A stretch of DNA of 64,000 nt from Tachypleus tridentatus (lineage: Eukaryota > Arthropoda > Merostomata > Xiphosura > Limulidae), in the NCBI RefSeq assembly GCF_004210375.1, contig NC_134825.1, positions 68,253,558-68,317,557 of the forward strand, written 5' to 3'. Below, in pieces: positions 34,513 to 48,700 of the stretch. A program made the translations under genes and the position numbers. Below the pieces are notes generated by a model. It ran no database searches, had not been told where the DNA came from, and saw only the letters and a program-made list of their open reading frames with translations. Every line of letters begins with the position of its first letter. The first letter of the stretch is position 1.

Positions 34513-35075
34513 ATCTAAGGGTTTGCACATGGGTATTATTACTTATTCGCGTGCGTATATTTTTAATGAGCAAGCTAGCGAAAAACTACATTGAAATGGG
34601 ATTTATTGGATTACAACTAGAAATCGCAGACGTGTGTGCGTGTGCAAATGCTCAATATCTCCAAGAGGAAAGAACCTAGGAACCTGAAATTTTGCACCCA
34701 CACTAGTGAATTCTGAGGGTCTGCACCTGAATGTTATTACTCATTTTGTCCATGTACGTCTTTTGAACGAGGTAAGCTATCAAAAACCACATAGATAGAA
34801 ACTATGTGGGTTTGCACATGGGTATTATACTTATTATGCATAAACATAGCGAAAACTACATTGAAATGGGATTTAGATTACAACTAGAAATGACTGTGTG
34901 CGTGTGCAAATGCTCAATATCTCCAAGAGGAAAGAACCTAGGAACCTGAAATTTTGCACCCACACTAGTGAACCCTGAGGGTCTGCACCTGGGTATTATT
35001 ACTCATTTTGTCCATGTACGTCTTTTGAACGAGGTAAGCTATCAAAAACCACATAGATAGAAACTGGTTCCTTAT
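34513..35075. repeat. Tandem duplication of a ~290 bp segment
   Basis: The block from gggtttgcacatgggtatta to aagctatcaaaaaccacata occurs at about 34517-34790 and again at about 34806-35060. The second copy has several small deletions; a long shared run is aatgctcaatatctccaaga with gaacctgaaattttgcaccc. The class of element is unknown. Confidence 0.85.
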
Positions 35076-36013
35076 ATTACAAATTATAGACATAAATCAC
35101 ACACAGATACGTACGTACATGTATGCGTATCTTTTTAATGAAGCAATCTTGTGAAAAACCACATGTCGCTTAGTAATAAAAGTATAACCTAATAATGATG
35201 TTAAGAGGCTATCTGCTGAAAGTACAAAATGAAGTATGTAAACTACAAAATTGACAAAAATATTTGTTGATTTCTATTTTAGAGAATTCGTTAAATAAAA
35301 AGGTTTGTTATTATTATTTGTTTGATTATTTAGGTTTAGAATCGAAAGACAAGTCAGTGAGAAAATAAGTTGCTTTTATAAACAGGCCACATTTCGTAAA
35401 GGAGTAATAAAGGAATATAGGGTATACTTTTATGCTAAAATGGGTTCAGAATACACATACTGCCATAGTCATCTGGAATAAACCAATCTAATAAGCTGAG
35501 CACTTTTGTTAGTTTTAAGTAAAAGTTGTTTTACACTTAACAAACAGGCCCAGTCTGTCTATTTTCTTAACTAAAATTCAGATTCACTCTATAACAATCC
35601 TCCTCGAATCTTGCATTATAAAACAGACCTATCTAATACTCGTGCGGAAATTAATTTACCATGAAAATACTACACGGTGAAGGACAATGATGTAGTTGAC
35701 CTGTTCTGATCAATGTACTAAGTTGAAGAAATATCTTCGAGTGCAAAGTAGATATTATCTTTCAAACAACAACAAACGAACAAAAGTTCAGTAGAACGAA
35801 AACAACTCAACAGTTTTCTGAATCACATGCTTATGCGGAAACTGCAAAGAATCAGAATAAGTGAATAAAAACAAATCTTATGTTAAAGTAAGAAGGTATA
35901 AAACATATACCATGTCTACATTCTAAAACGCCATTTAAAATTCTGGGGAAACATTGTCTAGGCTAGTTGTTTTATTTTTAATTTTTATTATAATTTTCTC
36001 ATTGTATCATATA
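35076..36013. other. Nothing recognised
   Basis: No supported gene or full repeat, apart from the short AC-rich stretch around 35739-35805 noted under 32641-33689. Confidence 0.35.
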
Positions 36014-36138
36014 CCCCTCTGTGGCTTAATGGTAAGTCTTTGATCCTATGACACTAAAGGCTGGGTTTCGATACCCATAGGCCAGTGTGCACAGTACAAA
36101 TAGCTTATTATATAGCTCCTTGATTAATAATAAACAAA
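36014..36138 (+). repeat. tRNA-derived SINE, diverged (family 3-like)
   Basis: Head ctctgtggcttaatggtaag, B-box-like gggtttcgatacccataggc and tail aataataaacaaaat. Confidence 0.65.
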
Positions 36139-36327
36139 ATTTAGTTTCAAAGTATTAATATCTACATGGATTAGGCCAGTTTCTGACATTTCCTCTAGAA
36201 TGCTCACGAGTCTGCAATATAGCTACATCCTCATTTGTAAGAACAGAAAAGAAACAAATATTTAACTATCAGTCAGCTTATAGCTTGTTGTCAATTATAA
36301 CTTCTGATTTTTTGTGATATATAAAGC

Positions 36328-36441
36328 CCCCCGCTAGTACAGCGGCATGTCTTCGGATTTACAACGCTAAAATCAGGGGTTCGATTCCCCTCGGTGGGCT
36401 GAGCAGATAGCCCTTTGTGGCTTTGCTATACGAAAAACACT
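36328..36441 (+). repeat. SINE (family 2), well preserved
   Basis: cccgctagtacagcggcatg, aggggttcgattcccctcgg and tgtggctttgctatacgaaa. It lies about 220 bases upstream of the MTHFD1 start codon, so it may border or lie in the promoter. Confidence 0.9.
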
Positions 36442-36489
36442 TGTGATATATAAACATGATTATATCTTGTTTTTTTTATATAAATTTAT

Positions 36490-36664
36490 TCTATTTAGCG
36501 CCATCTTACGTGAACATCATAAAATCTCAAGCATCGTCATGTGAATAGTGGTGGTAATGTTTACAAAGTATTGTATGTAAGACTTTGACCTAGGTTGTGT
36601 GAAAGAACGAAGAAGCGTGATTTTCTGTTAAAAGTTTTGAGATAAATTTTAAAACTAGTTGAGA
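36490..36664 (+). promoter_or_regulatory. Putative MTHFD1 promoter / 5' UTR
   Basis: The sequence gcgccatcttacgtgaa at 36499-36515 contains a YY1-like gccatctt joined to a bZIP/E-box-like ttacgtga. No TATA box is obvious between there and the start codon. The in-frame stop tag at 36656-36658 and the adenine at -3 of the ATG support the chosen start. The transcription start is unknown, and an additional upstream non-coding exon is possible. Confidence 0.3.
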
Positions 36665-36714
36665 ATGTCTGGAGAAGGTCTAGCAAAAATTTTATCCGGA
36701 AAAGAAATAGCTCG
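36665..36714 (+). CDS. MTHFD1: MTHFD1 exon 1 (coding part)
   Basis: 50 coding bases, [16 protein letters not shown] plus two bases of Arg17; donor gtaagt at 36715. An in-frame stop lies nine bases upstream of the ATG. Confidence 0.93.
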
Positions 36715-39700
36715 GTAAGTATATATCATTTAAACAGTTGAATATTATTAATAGTACTATTCTACTTCAAGTTTTAACTTTTAGTAGTCCGACAGTGTGT
36801 ATTACTTTCATTAATATTATTACTATACGTTAGTACAAGTAACACTATTAGTGTTATTAATACTTTATTACTGATGTAGTACTTGCAGTTTATAAATTCT
36901 GTAAATCTTTTATTTTTTGAGTTTATGCATATAATTATATTCCTCAAACACAAAGTATATTTTACAAAGTTTGCAGGAGAGTTTAGGAAATATCATTCGA
37001 GTTCCTTTCAGACGTAAAATTCTATACATGGTCTGGTTGACTCAAACTAAAATATATTTAGATTTTGATAGTAATAAAAAGAATTTGTCAGATTTTTGTG
37101 TGAGATAGCAAGAAATGTTTAATCTGTTAAAAAGGCAATTAGTTTTATTAACAGAATTATAATTTCTCTTCTAAATTTTATTGTAAGATGCTTAGATAAA
37201 AATAATTAAAAATTATGTGAAATAAATTTTAAATCTTCCCTATGCTAGTTAGTAGTTAGCTAGGATATTGTCATATTTATTTTTCATTACCTTTGTAATT
37301 CTCTTCCAAAGTTTATGATTTAAGTGCTTCATATTTTAGATCTCTCATTCAAAGACATTTATAGTATTGCTAAGTCTCCTTGGTTTCAGTCTTTCCTTAC
37401 TATTGAGCTTCTCTGTTTCATATGAGCAATAACTGAAGTGGGTTGTAGCTTATAGTGATTTAAACAATCTACTGTCAGTTATTAGTTTGTGTACTTAAAG
37501 ACTGATAAGTTATATAAATAGTATGAGATTTGAATATAACTTTTTTGGAAGCTTTGTTACAGGTTTGTTATTGTGGTGAAAATATTCCTGTTATTTGTAG
37601 TGTGGAAGATGTAGCTGATATATATATATATATACACACACACTTGTGTTATATGTAAGAACTGATTAATATTTGTAAAGTTGTTGTTTTTTTTATTGAG
37701 AATGTACTAGAAATTGACTGATTATTTTTATAATAGAGAAATTCAAAACCAACTGACAAATGAAGTGAAAGAAATTAAACAGAAATTTCCAGATTTCAAA
37801 CCAAAGCTTGTTATTGTACAGGTAAAGTAATATTGTCCAATTCTGTGTTTTGTAAAGCTGTCATAATGAGAAGTTTCTCCAAATGTAATTGGTACATGTT
37901 ACAGCAACAATTCTATATCTAATGCATCTCTACTGTATGATACCACAGGGTGAGCCTCACCCCAAAAAAGTTTCATTCCCTGTCACCATAACCAAATATT
38001 CATTGTTTTTATTAAATCAGCCTATAATTTGAGCATTTACCACCAGGACATTAGGTTTCACACATTCAACTACATCCTTTAGGATACAGACTTCATGATT
38101 ATTTTCTGTATGATATATTTATTTATTTGAATTATGAAAACATCTTGGATATTTGCATGGTAATAAATTATAACCAAACATTTTCAACAAAAGTGAAAAA
38201 TGTGCATGTGACTCCAGACATACAAGGACATCACATGCCTAATATTACCCAATCTTGTGCAATGCTTTATTTTTATAGTTACCAATAAAAACTAAAAAAG
38301 AATTAAATGCTATATTTGGGTAAATAAATAGCTGTTTTTTTGCTCAGTGGTAAAGTTAAAGTTTCATGAAATTGAGCCCCCAGTGGCACCGCGTTATGTT
38401 TGCAGAATTACAATGGCAGAAACCAGATTTTGATACCTGTAATGAGCAGAACACGGATAGCTCATTGTGTAACTTTGTGCTGAACCCCAAACAAACGAGC
38501 AGTTCATGACATTGAACATTAAGTTGTGATGTTAATATGCTTTTTAGCGTTAGCAAGGGCTTTGTTGTTAAGATTTCCAAAACTTGTGTTCTAACAATTA
38601 AACATTTTTTTCCTTTCCTGTTTCTCTTGGTTCATTTTTTAATATGTACATCCTCAAAAAAATTCAATGTTTTATTATAAAAAATGTTGAAATAATTGTT
38701 TTGTTACAGTGCTTCAGAAATGTTCGCCATATATGAAAAAAAAAGGTTCCCTTCCTTGCTGAGTATGCTAAAGCAAAAAGTAACATGCAAGAACTTAAAA
38801 AATAAATATAGGGTTAAAAGCAAATTGTTCATTATTTTCATTTATCTTGTTCTTTTATGTTTGACTTACTATTGTTTGTTGTTTTTTTGAAATTTTGTGA
38901 GGTAATGACATGGTGTATAAAATAAATGTGTGTTTGTGTGTATAAATCTAAAATGCAGTACAGTGCACATAAGACTAAACTTTTCTAAATTTTGGTAAAC
39001 ATATCATGATATCAAGATATATTCCATGACTGTATGTTTTTGCTGTTGGAAATTTCAAGTGGTAAGTTGAATTGAGTATTTTAATATTGGAGTTTAAAGT
39101 TGCATACACTTATAAAGGACTATGATTTTATCTTTCTGGTGATTTTTGTCTAGAAAAATAAACCAATACAGTTAACAGTTAAATCTGATATTTAACTATG
39201 GAATGCATAGTTTTGTAAAAACTAATAATTTATATTAAATATTCTTTGAACTTTTCCCTAATAGGTAGGAGGCCGAGAAGACTCAAATGTTTACATTCGA
39301 ATGAAAATACAGGCAGCTGCTGATGTTGGTGTTGAAGCAACTCATGTAAATTTTCCTCGTTCAATCAGCCAAGGGGAGGTTAGCAATGTTGAATATTTAG
39401 AGTTTATAGAATAGGAATAATACCAGCTTGGTAATCATGGATTTTTTGTTTGTTTTTTATTTCTTAATCTTTAGAGTTTAATGGATCTTTTGGATTATAC
39501 AAGTCACCAATTTTTTACAGGCTTTTTATTAGACAGTTTGTACACAACTTAAAATTCCTGATGTACTTTTCTACTTGTATATAAGGTCATTTGGTATTTC
39601 TTTAACAACATGCACAAAGCAATTCATGAAGACCATTGTACTTGTAACTGTTCTTTAATATTCAAATATTTAATTTCATGTTCATCGTATACATGACATA

Positions 39701-42700
39701 AACAAATTTTCAAACACCATAGATAATTGTTTAAATTTTCAAATGTTCCATTTATGCAGATGTACATTATTACTACTGTTGTTACCTCTTGACCTTTAAC
39801 ACCTTCCAACTTTCCTCATCAAGTGAGAAGTGATAAAACAGTAAGTCACATAGTGATATGAACTCTTTCCATTAAAAATTTGTATAGAGGTCAGCTCTGG
39901 TTTTGTCTACAGATATTGTTAATATCATACTTGTTTTACTTCAGTATATATGCCTTTTTTCTTGAAAGTACATGTATAATCAACTTGCACTTGTTTATAG
40001 TACCAATAAGTTTCAAATTAACTGTATAATTGGCACTATTTATTTTTATTTTTTTGAAAATCACATTTCATTAAATGTGATTTAAGAAAACATCAGAAGA
40101 TAATAAAACTAAGTATAGAACAATGGAAGCATATTACAAACAAATGATTAAATAAATTGTTATAGGAACACTCATTAGAATGTTAAGACAATTCAAAGTG
40201 ACAAGCCCATCAAGATAATATTTGTCACACCCTATACAAAACCAAAAGTATAAAGCTTCAAAACTATAACTGTTTTTAGCTTTATCCATTTATCTGTTCA
40301 ATAGAATTTCAACATTTCCACAAGCTTATTGCTCTAACAAAAAATAATTTTGCTAAAGAACAGGTCATGATGGAAACTTCCAACACTTATAATTATTACA
40401 TGTACCTCTATTATTCAAGTTTATATTCCTAACTTTAAGGTAACTTTTTGTTATTAAAGCAGAGCCTCCATAGGCAAATTATCTAAACTCTTATAACTAG
40501 GAATCAAGGAACTTCTAAGTCTTTTTATGATCCATTGAAAATATGATGGGTCAAATCTTTGGACCTCTGTTACTAACTCCAGTTTTTCAAACCATGTACT
40601 TCCTCTTATAATAAGAGGATAAAATTTCTAACATTTGTCCAAATGAGGTCTCACCAGCATCTTTTAAAAGGATACAACAACTTGTTGCTCTTAAGTTTAA
40701 AATTTTTATAAATAGAACCAAACGTTCTGCTTCCTCATTTCATCATATCTAAACATTCGATTTAAGGTTTGAGGATTTTGTCAATAGTTGTACTAAATCC
40801 TCTTTCTTCAACAACAACAGTATCCTCTCACAAAGTAAACCCTTTTAAAATTTCAGTACTCTGGGTATATAATGTTACCAGTGATTATGCTTTATATTAT
40901 AAAAGTTAATTCTTGTGAGTTTTCTTAATCATGAAATACTTGTTTTGCTACCTGAGGCATTTTTCTTGTATGTTTCCAAAACAGGTGCTAGATTTTGGTT
41001 ACCTGTTCTTATTTCATCTATCATATACTAAGCATTTTGTCATTCAAGTTAAACTGTTACATATCAGACCTAACCAAGCATCATATAAAAAAATTTAACT
41101 TTTTTTTTCTTAACTCAATTTTTGGCACATTCTGCCAGAGTTAGATTCATGATATGTTAATAATTATCACCATACCTTAAAACATTTCTATTTTATTAAT
41201 TATGAATTTCAGCATTTGTGGTAATCACATGAAACATTTTTCAGTAAATAGCTTCAAAACTCTTCCTGCTGGATATTTGGAGCCAATGTCTAATGAGTAA
41301 TCAGGATTTTTTCAGCCTGGATGCTTATAGCTTCCATTCAGGTTTGAGAAGATAAGTTGGGTGATATCACACTAGATTATGTCATTGCTGCAGCTTAGTG
41401 TTTAGAGTAGCCCTTATAACATTAAACATGACTAAAGGTTTGAAATAGTTCCTCAGTTTCATAGAATATTAAGTTCAGTTTACGGGGTTTGTAGAATTGT
41501 AGTTATGAAAGATTAAATATTTGTTTAAAGCTTTTGATGATACACGTCTTCTCAGCTTGATAGAGTTTGCTCAGTTGGATGTCTCAATTTTATCTAAGCT
41601 ACAAATGTTCAAGGAAGCTGTTAAGAACAGTTCAACAGCAGAGGGTCTTTTATGGGAGATTTTTAATGTATTGTTTCAATGGAATTATGCACATGCTTTC
41701 TTGACATACTACTAATTATTGACTGTAAAATAAAGCATTTCAAGAAACAAATGCTGTGCTTTCAGCAATGAAAGTATACATGCATGGGGACAAGACAGAA
41801 TTTGACAGATTTAGTGGCAGGGAGAAGTGATATTCAAGAATAATAACCTTTTACATATTAAAAGGGCTTTAATTCGACAACTCCTAAACATTGGGAATTA
41901 AAGATTTCTGTGCACTGACGTGAACCTTATAACAGCTAAGGAAATATTCAGTGTTTGAAACTACCCTCCAATAAATGCATCATGTTTGTAGGGTATTCTT
42001 GTGATGCTGTAATTGCTAAATTTGTTGACCCAAATTTTGAGTTATTCAAAGGATTATCTTGAGTTTGATACTTTGACTAACTTTGTCTATTGCGTAAGCA
42101 ATGTAGCCTGCAAGAGAGATTTCAAATCACATTATACTTGCAGGAAAAGGCTGACAAGCAAACATGTAGATGCACTGATGACAATAACAATAAAAACACT
42201 GCATCACATGGCAGCATGTGCAAAATTGCAACACGAAACTCTTAAAATTAGATAGTTGTTTGTATAATTAGGCTTAGGTAAGTCAAAAAGTTAGCTAATA
42301 TACATTTTTACTAGATATTATCATTCTTAAGTAATTATAGCCAATGCTTTTGTTATGTATAGTTTTGAAAAGATCTGCTGTACAACCTTTAACTTTTATC
42401 AGTATTTTAACTCTTCTTTTCATATTCCAACATTGTCAGCAAGACCAATATTCATCCCAGTAAAAGAAATATTTAAATACAGTCAGTTTTTCATAACTTT
42501 GTATCATCAGCAAATTTAGAAATATTACTTACAGAAGATATGAAAGAATAAAGAACAAGAGAATGATATTGAAAAAATTATATTAGAGCTTTTAAGTTTA
42601 GCAAAAGGAATTGAATACAGGAAAAAATTTCACTTAGAATTTACAGATATTAACATTGCATAAAAAGATTTGCAGTTAGCACATGTAGTGTTGCAGGGAA

Positions 42701-45700
42701 TTTGAGTAACACTCAAAGAAATGTCAGATTTCTAAGTGTTACAAATCACAGAAATATTTTTGTGATGTTTTATTGTTTTCTCCAGACTTTTTTTATACAC
42801 AATTCAACCATTAAAATTAGTGTTAGTTTAAAGTTCTAAGAAAATTCAATTTTCTTAAACTACTCTCTCTAATTTGCATTACTGTGAAATATTTTGAAAT
42901 CGATAATTTTCTGGCTTAAAATTGTTAACTTGAAAACTGCTTTTTTACATAGTAGCCTTCTGTAAATTAAACTCATATGTAGCCAGTCTGTGTATCTGTT
43001 CTTTTTGAAATACCTATCACTATCAGTCAAATTATGTTGATTCTAGAAAAATAAGTAAGGTCTTTCAGTGATATCTGGAGAAAAATTATTTTTGTATGAC
43101 AATTAACTTGTTAGTTTTTACATAATTGAAACTTGCATACTTGTATATATTTCAGTTTATTTTATTAATGTCAATGGTTTAATGCAAATTAATAAACCAA
43201 TTTTTTGTAGCTTATTTCAGAAGTTCAGAAACTCAATGGAAATCCATCCATTCATGGAATTATAGTGCAGGTAAGTGTGGTTAGAAGACAATTCCTCACA
43301 TCCCTGTAGAATAATATGTGAGCATATCTGGTACATTGTGATATCTTTGAGCTAATAATGATAGATATTAAATCTATGTACCAATCAGAGAATATTTAGT
43401 TTAATAGATAGTATTTATATTTCAACTTTTTATAAAATATTTTGCTTGAACTACAATTTGCCAATAATGGACTGATTTTATGTTGAAATCTTTTGTATGC
43501 TTTCACAAAATCCTGTAACTGCTTTTCAGTTCATTACAGAATTAAAATTAAACATAAAAAAAAAAAAAAACCCAACAATGCTTCATCAAATATGTCTATA
43601 ATTTTATCTATTCATTTAAATTTCCAAAAATGTTATTAAGAAGTGATGTAAAAACTACTATACATCTAATGAACAAAGCATACTATCTTAAAAAAATATT
43701 TACCATATTAAACTTTATTTAATTCACATATTCATCTCTTATTTTATGTAAATACATATAAATACAAGTTTAGGACTGAAAACAGAAGTTTTGTAATAGT
43801 GGCTCACAACGTAACTGACATCTATTGTTATGAGTTTGTACCCCTTGATTCACACTTTGTCTTGCACTTCCACATAAATACTTAACATTCTTTGGCTAAT
43901 ACTTAGTTACTATTAGTATTTGCTAAAATGTCTTTCAATTTACAGAATAAATTGTTATTGCTTCCTGGTACTTGTGGTGTTAGCATGTGAACTACTATGA
44001 AAAATTCTCAATATTGGTAATATTATCTTGTTTCTATAATTATTAGGAGTAAATACAGGGTGTTCGGAAAGTCACTGTGCAGTTTTGAAATAATATTTTA
44101 TTCAGTCTATTTCAAGCCAGCAACTGACAGCGGTGTTTAGAAACAAAATAAGAAGGATCCAGGCCTGTATTGATGCCAACAGGGATCACTTTCAACATTG
44201 TTTATAATTGTCATTCATATTTACCACCTGTATTCTATATTGAAACATGTCTGTTAATAAATATATAAGTGCACAGTGACTTTCCGAACACCCTGTACTT
44301 TTCTCAGAAACTAGTTTTTTTTGTTTTTTTTTATTAAACTCTACAAGTAGTGCCACTTTATTAAAATTGTTTTAATTCTTTTAATCATTTCTTACTATTT
44401 AAATTATTATTCTAGCAAGGTTAATAAATTGTTCGTTTCATATGTCATGGGTAATTGGTTTTGAAATCCTGCATAAGACTGTGAGTTAATTATTTCATAG
44501 AATACATGTTTCCACTTCACTATTTGTATGTAATGTAATGTTTACAGCTAAACTCAGGAAGTCAGTCTTATTTTTCCATTATAAACTTAAAATCTGGAGG
44601 TAATTTATTTCAAATATTAACAAAATAATTAAGTTAGATTTTTCTTCCATGAAACATATATTTATCACAAGTGTTTGGGGGTTTATTCATAATAATTTAG
44701 ACCAAGAAAATTCCTTGACTCTACTATAGATGTTTATTTTAAAAATTATATTTAAGTTGGCATATGTAGAACCCTTACATATGTCTGTTTCTTTCTTTTG
44801 ATGGGAATAATTTCCCTCAAAAATAAAATTATTGTTTCTTAGAATTAAGTTAATTGCCTCCAGGAAAAGTGGTTTCCTTAATCTTGAGCAAAGTAAATGA
44901 GAAGATTTATACAAATAGTATTGAGTTGCTTACTAAGATAATATTCAATTGTATAATTAAATGAACAGTCAAGATTATTTATTTAACTTCATATTTTATA
45001 GTTTCTTGTGTATTTAACACTGCTGTGCAATAAAAAAGTGTTCAAGGAACAAAATACTAGAAAAATGTTCTTGTCTCTTAAAAACTACTTAATATCTCAA
45101 CGTTCTACAAAATACCAACACAAACAAAATATAACTTATGATTTTGGGTTTATTAACAAGTGAACAATGGTTGAAATTGGTGTACTTATCCAGTCCTTAG
45201 TACAAAGATGCAAGCCTAAAAAAAAAGCAGTGACATAGTAAAGAATGAAGATAACTACACTCTCAAATGAGCCCAATAATTGTTATAATAACCATAATAG
45301 GTTTATACGAGATGTTCATTATTGTAACTTTTATTATCCTGCTTCCAAACTCTCTCAAATAGTCCAACTGTGTCTGGTGAGAAACCAGGGTCTGTGCAGT
45401 TGTTTCAGCTAGTAGTATTGTAGGAGACTAGCAGCATTTAGTGAATGTGTGGTAGGTGGTTAAATCTCGGGGACTGTTCTCCAAGATTGGCTAAGCATTT
45501 TTAATAATAAACATATCTTAATGTCAACATGCTGAAGAAAAGGTTTGTTTTTTCAGATACTTTGAAAGCAGACTTTCCTTTTTTAAAAGCAAGTGAGTTG
45601 GATAACAAAGTCAAGTACACTATTTCCAAAGCTGTATTTCCAAAATGGTTGGTATGGCTATTAACATTTTAATTAAAATAAAGTTCAGAACAACGTTTCA

Positions 45701-48700
45701 ACCTTCTTAGGTCACCCTCAGATTAACAGTGTTTTGTTTAAACTTGTCTTGAGAATACATTTTTAATTCAAGTGGGTTTCTTGTCATCGCAAATTATTTC
45801 CAAAGCTTTTTTGTCCAATAGTTAATGCTTAAAGATGGAAATATCACACTGCCAAGAAAAAGAACCACTTTGAAGTTAAGGGCTAGACTATCCTAACTTT
45901 TTGGTTTAGAAATCTTGTTTAGTAAGAAGTGAATTAGCCTCTTCCCCCACTTGGAAACTTGAATAGTGTTGTCACCACAATAAAACAAATATCTGATTTG
46001 GACATTTAGTTTTTCTATTACTTATTCCCTATTGGGTTTTAAACTTTATGAGGAAAAGCTATAATAATTAAAGCATTTAAATTGCAAAATATATTAATGT
46101 TGTGTTAACTTTGTTTCACTAATATAAGTTATTTTAGTACTATGTGGTCAATTTTAATCAATCCAAAATACTGTTATTAATGGAAGTCTTCTTTTGTACA
46201 TTAAATGCTGAAACTTTAGTTACAGTGTTACACAGCTAGTTTTAAAAAGTTTATGCATATCATATCATCATCATAAAAGTAAAACATTTTAGCAGCTAGT
46301 ATTGAGAAGTTAAACAGTGCTATTAACACAGAATTACTATGTTATATGAATAGGCTTTCTAGTTTTATTCTAATTCATTCCCTAATGGTTTTCAAACTTT
46401 CTAAGATAAAGTTATAGTTATCAGATGATATAAATTGGTTAACAGTTTTATACCTGAAGAATCTCTAAGGAAATTGTAAAGAAATGAAGATAATTGACAA
46501 GACAAAACATTTCTATTTACATAAGCTTCCAACACTTAAAAATAGTTATTCCATCATGACTAAAATCATAAATTTTATTGTAGTTATATTTATTATCAAA
46601 TGCTATAGTGACATCATTTAACAAATTTACATAAAATATTTAGTGAAGCACTAAACCGAATGAAGTACTGGTCATAAAATATATTATTGAAATATCAAAA
46701 TTTCAATTTGCATGAAGCACCATTATTGTAACTAGTTACAGAGTTTTGTGAATTGAATTAAAGGAGTAATGGAACACTGAGTATTTCTTGCATTTTACTT
46801 GCATACACACACACACACACACACACCCCATGTTTGTTTTGTTGTTGTTGTTGTTGTTTGTGTTAATAAAATGTAAATCAAAGAAAGATTCTATTCAGTA
46901 AACAATCAGAAATAATATTTTAATCAGCTTTACGGTGGCAGTGTTTTTAAACCTCAACATTTCAGCCCATAGGAGCATACCATCTTCAGCTAACTTGCAA
47001 TTAACTCTGCAGTGCCATTGTGGTTAGTCTACTGTACAGGTGCAAATTGCATGGTTTATTAGTGGCCTCATGTCAGCATTCTAGGGTTAACAACAATTAC
47101 TTTAATTGATTAAAAACTTTTCCTTACAACTCTGATTGTGGTATTAAACTCAGTCACCAAGTTGGATCCTCATCTCTTATAAGTAAACTTTTTTTTTTTT
47201 TGTTGTTGAATTTCGAAAATAAACATCTTAATATTACATATACATACAAACTAGAGGTATCTATAAATGTACGTTTCAAACAATGGGAGTACACTGGCTG
47301 TTAGGTTTAGAATTGATTCTTACATTTTGTGTGAGAAAAGACTAGAAATTAAAAAATAGTAACGTATGGATACTACAGGCAACAACATCCTACATCTTCA
47401 TCTGTTGTTCACTATGTGCAGCCAGTTGTGTGAGGATAGTTAACTTACTCCTAATGTTACAGAAAAATAAGAAACAAATGTAAGTAAGAATATAAACAGG
47501 TTATTAGAAAACAAACTACTGATAGTCAAAAGTAAAAACTTATCTCCTGGATTTGACTTTCCGACTTACTTTGTTCAGTTACTTCATGTAGAGGTTACTA
47601 ATATGATATCAGACAGTTGTCTGACAGGCCAACTGTGTTATGTAATGGCTGCTGTCTTTGTAGCATTGGAAGTGGGAGTCACTGTAGACTGCTGGATAGT
47701 AGCTGGCATTGTAATCAGTGATGTGATGAGTGACAAACTTTGTCAGTTTTAACCTATGAGCTGCTTCTACCTCATAATTAGCAAATCCAAGTTATTTTTA
47801 TTTGTAACACGATCTGCAGCAGGGCTCCTGTTTTCTGCATTAATAAGCATCTTTTTTTGTTTTTCTTTTGACATGTGATTAACTTAAACTAACTCTGACC
47901 ACTTTGAATGCCATGCAGGTTTTAACTAGCAGCATGTTGTCAGTAACATGGATTATTTTAATTGTATTCTTCAGTTCTCTTCATTTGGTTGAAGAAAAAT
48001 ATTAATTATAAAATCTTGTTCCCTTAAATCTTCAGAGTAGGTTATGTGTTGTCGTATGAAATGCATATGTGGACTTTATATGGAGAATATAAAAAAAATT
48101 GTTTGTGGAATGATTAAAAGGTCCTTGATTATTTTAGCTCCCTTTGGACAGTGAACAACCCATAGATTCAAACCTGATTACAAATTCAGTATCACCTCAC
48201 AAAGATGTTGATGGGTAAGTAGAAATGCTTATAGATATTAAACTACATCCAAAAACAAATTTTAAGGTATTTCAATTCATTTTACAATACCTTTTATTTA
48301 AAATAAGAAATCTGTCTTCTATGGTGTGGCAATTATGTGTAGTTTTCAATAAAAACTTTTAAAGTAGGAGTACTGTCTCATTTGTTTCTAATTGAAGTTC
48401 AACAGAACTGGTATCATCAAGAATACTTCTCTCAAAAAGTGTATATCACCAAAGTTTTTAAAACCTGCAAGGCTGAAATCAATTAGAATAGTGGTTATAA
48501 CATTACTGGCAAAAACTTTAGAGTGGGTAAGAAATGTATACCACTGATTGTCATTAGATAATGTTTAATAATAATTTGTGGCCATGGCTTATAGATGGTT
48601 AGGACCCTAACATTGTGATAAGTATAATTTATTATATGTAGATAGATAGATATTAATGAACTTAGTATTTAAGAGAAAAATTGCATATTCAGTTGTTTAC

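Noticed and set aside
41521-42255. Two ORFs in intron 3 as an extra gene or exons
   Set aside because: No recognised domain, no matching splice phases with MTHFD1, and MTHFD1 exons 3 and 4 join in phase without them.
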